Below, piece after piece: positions 57,480-64,000 of a stretch of DNA of 64,000 bases. The position numbers were made by a program, and so were the translations under genes. The stretch spans positions 28,001 to 92,000 of the forward strand of contig JAPZVO010000105.1 in the NCBI GenBank assembly GCA_029962745.1, read 5' to 3'. The DNA is from Echinometra lucunter (lineage: Eukaryota > Echinodermata > Echinoidea > Camarodonta > Echinometridae). Below the pieces are notes generated by a model that was given only the letters and a program-made list of their open reading frames with translations, was not told the origin of the DNA and searched no databases. Each line of letters starts with the position of its first letter. The stretch's first letter is position 1.

Positions 57480-59165
57480 AACGAGAATAGAATTCGTCAT
57501 AGACTCGTGACGAATTAGGTGGTCTGTAGGCATCTTTTAGGTTTCGACATGGATTGTGATAAATTCGTTGGTAAGACTTTTGATAAAATTTTTACGCCTC
57601 GATAGGAGACTAACGTCATAGAAATTGGATGGTTTGATATCGCAGAATACTTAAAAGATGATCCAAAGCTTGAATTCACCTTAACGAATCAGATTTTCTA
57701 TAGGGTTATACATAAACTACTGTGCGCTGCATTGCTATTGTCATAACGGGCAAACATCAGCAGTTTATTTCATCGACTGTGACTGTATATGTAATCATAT
57801 AGTTAAAGAGGATAGTAATATAACATGTAAAAATAAAGCAAACGGAAAAAAAAATTGCCCCCTTCCCTCCGGGACTCGAACCAGGGACCTTGAGCATGTG
57901 AGGCAAGTGCTTTGAAGGTATACCTGAAAACGGCTCATAGAGATAACACGTTGATTCAAAACGGAATTCTAATATCAGGTTTTCCAGTCAAAATTTCACA
58001 TGTATTCGACATTTGATTAAAAAACATATCAATGCCTAAGATAGAAAATTTTCTCAGCTGCAACATACTTAAAGATGGGCGAAAATCAAGCAGAAATAAG
58101 GAAGATGTTGATCAAAGAAGACGAGAATGTAGAATCAAGAATTACATAAAGGTCATGTCCCATAGAGAATACACGCAAATTGAGAAAAATTGACAATGTA
58201 CCTTTAATCGTGAATTTAGACCATGATGTCTTCATCAAAATGAGTAACAATGAATAATATATTTGTAGAGAATTGTCTCAGCTACAACATATCGAAATCT
58301 CAGTGAAAATTGATGAATAGTAAGCGAGATAGTCTCGGTTAAAGGTAAAAAATATGACGTCATTATTGAACAAATGAAATTTTGACTTCACCTGAGAATA
58401 TGACGACGTTCCGACTGCTCGACCCTCAAATTTTTGTCATGAATTCAAATCTCCATTTCATAGGCTTTCAGAAAATGCAAAAAAATTGGGGGGTCCCCAT
58501 GCTATTTAATGAGCTATGGCAGATTTCAAAAGGGCATGTTTTTGCATGTTTTTACGTTATTTTCCACATAGACGCGCGCACGGATTTTTAACTTTGACGC
58601 GCGCGTGCGGCCTTATGAGGAGTTGAAATCGACTTTCAATAATTGTGAATGGTTAAGAAAAGTATTAGGATCGCAAATTAAGTGAAAAAACGGTGTTTTT
58701 ACGTTTTCTTAGGTGCGCGCGCTCAAATATGGCGCGCGCGGACGCGGACGCGCGCAAATTTTTGAAATGCTTAAAATGGCCTGAAACGTGTGCAAAATGA
58801 ATATGAGTCGATTCTGAGCATTTTTAATTTTTGCGCGCGCGCTGACGCGCGGGCGTACGCGTACGTGCGCGTCTAAATAAATGGAATTATTCAGATTGAT
58901 ATGAATATTCATCATGCTAAGTATGAATGAGAAATGACATTCCGTTAAGAAGATATGATCATGAAATGATATTTACAAAATGGCGCCTGCATGACGTCAC
59001 GATGATCTGATGAACTTGAAAATGAGTAAAAAACTGAGATCTCGTAAGGACTGATAATTCATGAAAATTTGACAGAAAATGACAGGGCCAGTTTTGAGAT
59101 TTCGACTGCACAAAAAAGTGGGTACCAATAAAGAGAATAATTAAAAATAATAAAAATAATAATAA
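57480..59165. repeat. 1.68-kb tandem unit 2
   Basis: Second copy of 55801-57479 with scattered substitutions, including its own dyad start, tRNA-like remnant (about 57859-57920) and CpG-rich block (58570-58875). Confidence 0.8.
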
Positions 59166-59283
59166 TGAAAGAAGATTCTGACGAAATTAAAAGGTGATCT
59201 GTCAAAGATGACAGACCACCTAATAATGAAAGAAAATTCTGACGAAATTAAAAGGTGATCTGTCAAAGATGACAGACCACCTA
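59165..59283. repeat. Two 60-bp units with hairpins
   Basis: 'ataatgaaagaa.attctga' then a stem AGGTGATCTGTC / GACAGACCACCT occurs twice in tandem. The stem sequence matches, inverted, 'aggtggtctgtc' near the start of each 1.68-kb unit, so these hairpins look like the far terminus of the same element. Confidence 0.7.
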
Positions 59284-59284
59284 T

Positions 59285-59462
59285 AATAATAATACGAAAG
59301 GTCTTGAACTAGAAAGAGAAGTGAACAATGAGAAGAGGACTTGTTTGATAGAATAGAGAACAGACAACCCTAGATTTCTGGAAGAAGTCCGGTTGCTGTT
59401 TAATATACCAACAGAACATCAAGTTGTGGAAAAAGGAAATAATAATAATAATAATAATGATG

Positions 59463-59511
<49 letters not shown>

Positions 59512-59519
59512 TAATGATG

Positions 59520-59555
<36 letters not shown>
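59285..59555 (+). repeat. Duplicate R2-like 3' end with (AAT)n tail
   Basis: 59297-59437 repeats the R2-like C-terminus and 3' UTR found at 55616-55735 ('aggtcttgaact.aaagagaa', 'gtccggttg.tgttta'), with extra sequence in the middle, and ends in a long (AAT)n run (59437-59555). The 1.68-kb units thus lie between two copies of this 3' end. Confidence 0.75.
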
Positions 59556-59880
59556 GTGGAAACTATTAGAGCCCACAGACCGTCCACGGACGCTCATGGC
59601 GCTAGTCCAGCTACAATTCTCTTTAATGGAGGTATAATTTATATCGATAACAAGAAAAAAACCTATCGGAAATTCTCAGCCCCACCCGATGTGGCCTAGT
59701 GCCCTTTTTGCTGCTCCGTTCACAGACAATTTAAGGGACAAGCCCAGCCGGCACATCACTCACAGGAGCTCTAACTTTTGAGGCCACCAGGCCTCAGAAG
59801 GGAGGGTAGCCAACATAACCAAAGAGTGATAAGTTGAAATGTATAGATTTTTCAATTTAACTTTGGTAAATAAATTTGTA
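59556..59880. other. Unassigned segment
   Basis: No gene or clear repeat recognised; a GC-richer part lies at about 59690-59810. Confidence 0.3.
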
Positions 59881-60125
59881 TTACAGCTTAAGATATCCAA
59901 TTCAGTAACCTTGCTTGCCAAATTTGTTTGCTTTCCCAGCCATCCTGTATGGTTGAAGTGTTATTAAGATTCAAAATACAATATAATCCTCCAAGATATC
60001 TCAATAATATATTTTATCACTTCTCTGCCGAATATGACGTTATTTGGGCACTTCGCTTGCCGTTCAAAGCCATTTTGTTTCTACAAGCGAGCGAGAGAGC
60101 TATACTAACAAAAGCTGTACATTTT
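59881..60125 (-). repeat. Satellite segment, reverse orientation
   Basis: Contains 'cttgcttgccaaatttgttt', 'ccatcctgta', 'gagcgagagagc', matching the CGAGCGA satellite in the orientation opposite to the array at 60.85 kb. The 0.7 kb between them (60126-60850) shows no recognised gene. Confidence 0.6.
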
Positions 60126-60849
60126 CTTTAAAAAGTAGATTTGTCACCCAAATACACTAGATGACTTTTACGATGTGCATCTTTCTGCGGAATTCCAGGA
60201 TGTAGTCCTACTAGTCGGACACCTTGCGACCCAAATATTATGATATTAATTTTGGGCATCTCGCTTGGATTGCAAAAGATTTTTTTTATACTGAGAACAG
60301 GCTCTTGTGTATTGTACTCCATTCTCATGACTTCAGTAACGTTTATTCTGTTAGCATATTCCTTTCTCATATAATAGGAACAGGCTACTATACTCATGAT
60401 ACTGATCACAGGCCATCACTTTCCTGAAAATTTATCCATTGTAGATCAACTTGTCCCTCGATTCCGTGCAGTTATTAGTAACACTGAATGAGTAGCAGTA
60501 TAACATTAGATAGAGACACAATGCACACCATTTTCCTTTCATAATTAAGAATAGCAATAATCAACTCTCGTGCTTGGGTACGTTGCGCTCGCAATATTGC
60601 AGCCAGCTCTGTGCACAGCAAAATGCACAAGCCCCGCGCATTGTGCACCGAATAGGCCCTAATCATCAATGTTTCTGCTGCTGCATAAAGGAAATTATAA
60701 TATGGAGAAGATGGGATCGGAGAATAACGTTTTCTGTTGGATGCTATGTTACCCTTCATAAAAAAATCACCCCAGCACCAAAATAGTCTTCTGTGTATGC
60801 TGTGCACCCCCTCCAAAATCATGACACCTTCCATTTAACATCTTATCTA

Positions 60850-61785
60850 AGGGACGGAGTGTTTTATTTACTTGTGCATTTTGCAACGAAATAACACTAT
60901 TACCACGAAAGAGAGTGTATATTTTTCCTCGCTCGCTGCGCTACCTCGGATTATATTTAGATACAGGATGTTTTCGGAAGGCAAACACATTCGGCTAGTG
61001 AGATGAACAAATACGTAATTTAGATATGGTTTGGCCCATCATGTATTTGGATCACTTCTACCATAAAAAAAGACTATATATATTTTTCCTCGCTCGCTCG
61101 TATTGTATTCAGATACAGGATGTTTTCTGAAAGCAAACACATTCGGCAAATGAGATGAACACAAATATGTAACTTAGATATCTTTAGGCCCATCATGTAT
61201 TTTGATGAAGAACTATCACTTCTACCATAAAAAGGAGTATGTATATTTTTCTTCGCTCTCTGCGCTCGCTCGTATTATATTTAGATATAGGACGGTCTTT
61301 AAAAGCAAATAAATTAGGTAGGAGAGGTGACCAAATATATCAAAATAGGTATCTTCAAGGCCCATTCTGAAGTACTTTCACTTCTATCATGGAAAGGAGT
61401 ATAAGTCTATTTTTCCTCGCTCGCTCGTATAAGATTCAGATACTAGCTGGATTTGGAAAAGCAAACGAATTCGGCAAGCGAGGCCCATCATGTATTTTGA
61501 TGAAGAATTATCACTTATCATAAAAAGAGCATATATATTTTCATCGCTCTTATAATATTGAGATACAGGATGGTCTTTGAAAGCAAGAAATTAGGTAAGA
61601 GATTTGACCAAGTATATCAAAATATCTTAAATTAAGGCCCATCATGTATTTTGATGAAGAACTTTCACTTTTAATCATGAAAAGGTGGACATAAGTATTT
61701 TTCCTCGCTCGCTACGCTCGCTCGTACAATATTCAGATACAAGCTGGATTTGGAAAAGCAACCACATTTAAGTCGATGTTAATCT
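60850..61785 (+). repeat. Satellite array, same orientation as the 10-kb array
   Basis: About six units with 'ttttcctcgctcgctgcgct' type cores at about 60924, 61085, 61250, 61414, 61540 and 61698, with 'gcccatcatgtattttgatg' and 'atcacttctaccat' between. Unit length about 125-165 bp. Confidence 0.85.
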
Positions 61786-62530
61786 CATTTCGGCGAGCTA
61801 AAAAAAGAGACACTTCTTTTTTAATGATAACTATTACATTAACTTTGATTTACTGTTAAAGGTCGGGGGTTGGCACAACTGACTTAAGCGATCGATATTA
61901 ATTCCAAATTGGCGAGCGAGCACGAGCGAGCGGAAAAACACACACTTCTCTTATAATAATGTTTGGAACATAAAGTGAATTTATTGTCGCAGGTCTGGCT
62001 GGTGTAAGTTTATTTTGGCGAGAGAAATTAAAAAACACATGTTTTTTTTTTTAATATTGGCTGCATAGTTTTTTATGCTGCCAGTCGGGGCAGGCAGTAT
62101 GGTGTTTCAGGTGATGTTATTGCCATTTTGGCGAGCAAGCGTTTCGAGCGAGTGAAAATAAACTGCTTGAGTTTTGATGTTGCCGGTTGGGACTGACAAT
62201 ATCACGTGTCAGGTGATATTTATTCCGTTTCGGCGAGCGAGCAAAAAAAAAAATGTTTACTTATTATGATCATTGGTACATAAACTTAAATACATTGTTA
62301 AAAGGCGGGAGCGGGCACAATTTGAGGCAATTCGACACTAATTTCAAATTGGCCAGCGAGCGTAGCGAGCGACCAAAATATTTCTCCTTTACGTTTGGCA
62401 CACAAACTGGGCGTTATCATTGCAGGTCGGGGCGCGCACATTCGTGTTTATTACGGCAATGCTCATTTAATTTTTGCGAGCGAGCGTAGCTAGCGGGCGA
62501 AAAAATACATTTCTGTAGAGTGTTTTAATG
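61786..62530 (+). repeat. Second satellite (GGCGAGCGAGC family, ~115 bp)
   Basis: About seven units, each with 'tttcggcgagc' or 'ttggcgagcgagc', an A-rich piece, 'ataaactg.a..ttattg', and 'gcaggtc.gg.' (61786, 61910, 62018, 62134, 62232, 62350, 62476). A different unit from the ~150-bp satellite though it shares the GCGAGCGA core. Confidence 0.7.
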
Positions 62531-62568
62531 CTAATTTGCACATAAACTGTTTTTTTTCCCTGCAGGTG

Positions 62569-63135
62569 CAGGGCCGGATCCAGAATTTTTCAAAGGGGGG
62601 GGGGGGGGGAGGAGTGGGCGGGGGCGGTCAGCTTTTTTTTTTTTTTTTTTTTTGGTGTCTGTTTTACACGAAAAAGGGTCCTCTACATTTTCACAGGTAT
62701 TTTACCCTAAAATTTTGCTTTAAAAGTGGGGCTGCGGCCGATTCGCCCCCGATCCGCAGTTGAGATATTAGGTTAGGATGGGCACATTCGTATTCAAGGA
62801 GACGTTGATTTAGTTTCCGGGGGGGGGGGGGGGTAACAGCTTAGGGGGCAAAAAAGAAGGCCCGTTCGGCCACGCCTATTTGCTTCCCCTTAACTTTTTT
62901 ATTTCTCCCCCTTTCCTCTTTCTTTTTCCCCTTCCTTCCCTCCCTTCTTTTTTTTTTTGGGGGGGGGGGGGAAGCAAGAATCTTTATGCCTCCGGCCTCC
63001 TTCTTCCCCTTTCCTTTTTTTTTTCTTCTTCCTTTTTTCCGTTTCCCTTTCTCTCCTCTTTCTTTTTCTCTTCTTTTCCTTCTCTTTCCCTCCCTTTTTT
63101 AGCGGGGGGGGGGGGGGGGGCTGGATCCGCACCTG
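62569..63135. mobile_element. Composite hAT-like end(s) with long G and T tracts
   Basis: CAGGGCCGGATCCAG at 62569 and CTGGATCCGCACCTG ending at 63135 are imperfect inverted repeats of the same kind as in 13155-13578. Flanking bases do not give a target duplication. A second possible right end, 'gatccgcagttg' at about 62751, suggests two nested or adjacent elements. The open frames here are homopolymer artefacts. Confidence 0.45.
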
Positions 63136-63532
63136 GCCTTTGGTACACGGATTACAATGAAAAATATCTTGTGAAAATAAAAAACTAAATACCCATCAAT
63201 TACTAATTATTCATCAATTTACGATGAATAGCCTTTCAGCAGTTAAGATTTGAAACAAGAACCGTTTAATTACTCTATTATTCATTCACATACGTCGAAG
63301 ACTCCGGCGAAGACTAAATATGTCAATTGACCATGATCTATGCCTAGCAAAGATCACAACGATTTCTCACTCCATCTTTCTCAATAATTAACATCGGGTA
63401 AGTCTTTTAAAGAAAGGATTTTTGAATGATGACATACACGAGGCATCATTGTAAAAAAGCAAGGATGTGCTAGGATTCGAGGTTTAAAGAGCACCGTAAG
63501 ACTGACTGTGTCGTAAAGCTGTCTTCCTAAAT
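63136..63532. other. Upstream region of the right-edge Ig gene
   Basis: AT-rich, with no repeat recognised. It presumably contains the promoter of the gene starting at 63533; I see no convincing TATA box at a usual distance. Confidence 0.3.
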
Positions 63533-64000
63533 ATGGCGTTGTTGTTTCTTGTTTTTATTTTTTTTGTTTCTAGCATGTATCAATCATGCCTAGCGCTTAA
63601 CACATCCAGTGAAAGTAGTTGGCAGATTATTGAAATAAGCAGCCGTAGAAATGTTCAGTTACTATGTTCTCTTACTGAGCCATTCGAAAACGTAACTTGG
63701 ATGAGATATGACTCAACAGAAATTGCAACGTGCCATGAAATGGAATGTAAAGTAAATCCTCAAATTCAAAATGGTAACGTTGAAGCGCAACTAAATGGAT
63801 TAATGTCATCATTACTGATCACAGTATCATCAAATGTTTCTTATCAGTGTATGGCTGACAAGAAAGTCATTCAGAATTTTAGCATATCAGTTGTCGAGGT
63901 TTTGCCGCCACAATGTCGAATTTCACCTTCTCTTTTATTAAGAGTTTTCGACATCAGACTAGAATTGATTTGTGACTTAGCTACATCTCGCAGTATTGTT
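63533..64000 (+). CDS. Ig-domain receptor, 5' part (runs off the right edge)
   Basis: An open frame of 156 codons from ATG at 63533 to the window end, with no stop. Residues 1-22 are a signal peptide (MALLFLVFIFF, then VSSMYQSCLA). Ig-like domain 1 follows: 'NVQLLC', 'VTWMRYD', 'YQCMADKK', with an extra cysteine pair in 'TCHEMEC'. A second domain begins with 'PPQCRISPS' and 'RLELICDL', matching in order and cysteine spacing the intact gene at 26823-28460 ('EYCKYTLPS', 'ITLSCGY'). Identity is low but the architecture is the same, so this is a fourth family member on the opposite strand. It is intronless as far as it goes. Whether it has the conserved tail lies outside the window. Confidence 0.85.
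   Translation, partial: MALLFLVFIFFVSSMYQSCLALNTSSESSWQIIEISSRRNVQLLCSLTEPFENVTWMRYDSTEIATCHEMECKVNPQIQNGNVEAQLNGLMSSLLITVSSNVSYQCMADKKVIQNFSISVVEVLPPQCRISPSLLLRVFDIRLELICDLATSRSIV

Noticed and set aside
59309..59699. Poly-Ile, poly-Tyr frames
   Set aside because: Translations of the (AAT)n microsatellite.
60475..60834. 119-codon minus-strand frame containing a Leu/Ala-rich helix-like stretch
   Set aside because: No motif, no relative in the window, and it sits between two satellite blocks. Not supportable as a gene.
62561..63143. 8-bp target duplication for 62569-63135
   Set aside because: The flanks (TGCAGGTG and GCCTTTGG) do not match, so the two ends may belong to different elements.
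62880..63188. Phe/Pro/Ser-rich and Lys/Arg-rich frames
   Set aside because: Pyrimidine-tract and homopolymer artefacts inside hAT-like ends.

Overview
This looks like transposon-rich intergenic DNA from a marine invertebrate deuterostome, probably an echinoderm and quite possibly a sea urchin. The clues are an intronless immunoglobulin-domain receptor family, a long fold-back element built like the sea urchin TU transposons, many LINE remnants, very many long G or C homopolymers, and a satellite built on a CGAGCGA-type core. The species call is inference; nothing in the window fixes it. There is no prokaryotic gene organisation, no CRISPR array and no intact tRNA or rRNA gene.

Host genes. 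The only convincing host genes are members of one family of single-pass receptors. An intact, intronless gene lies at 26823-28460 (minus): signal peptide, three Ig-like domains, one membrane helix and a long tail with five conserved tyrosines. A pseudogene relative lies at 5015-6683 (minus), a fragment of the last coding bases at 26656-26742 (minus), and a fourth member starts at 63533 (plus) and runs off the right edge. The cytoplasmic tail is strongly conserved while the ectodomains have diverged far, as expected of rapidly evolving recognition receptors.

Layout. 0-2.4 kb: broken CR1/jockey-like LINE. 4.4-5.0 kb: LINE tail and a palindromic repeat. 5.0-6.7 kb: Ig pseudogene. 7.3-10.1 kb: second LINE remnant split by a hAT-like element. 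10.2-11.8 kb: ~150-bp satellite. 12.2-15.5 kb: nested inverted repeats with a further hAT-like insertion. 18-20.4 kb: Ty3-like gag remnant with a tRNA-Leu-type primer site, joined to a LINE. 24.8-25.4 kb: ~186-bp tandem repeat. 26.6-28.5 kb: intact Ig gene and fragment. 28.6-32.8 kb: TIR-flanked element with a CpG-rich end and a THAP-like exon. 33.5-36.7 kb: satellite split by an L2/CR1-like LINE. 37.7-39.7 kb: two DNA transposons. 41.6-46.2 kb: TU-like fold-back element. 46.2-47.0 kb: ~141-bp tandem array. 52.9-55.7 kb: R2-like retrotransposon with a restriction-like endonuclease, interrupted by three elements. 55.8-59.3 kb: two tandem 1.68-kb units bounded by dyads. 59.9-62.5 kb: satellites. 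62.6-63.1 kb: hAT-like ends. 63.5-64 kb: Ig gene start.

The best leads are the receptor family and a set of short DNA transposons with clear 8-bp target duplications whose ends run into long G tracts. One of these families has two copies, carrying many GGAACGG motifs.
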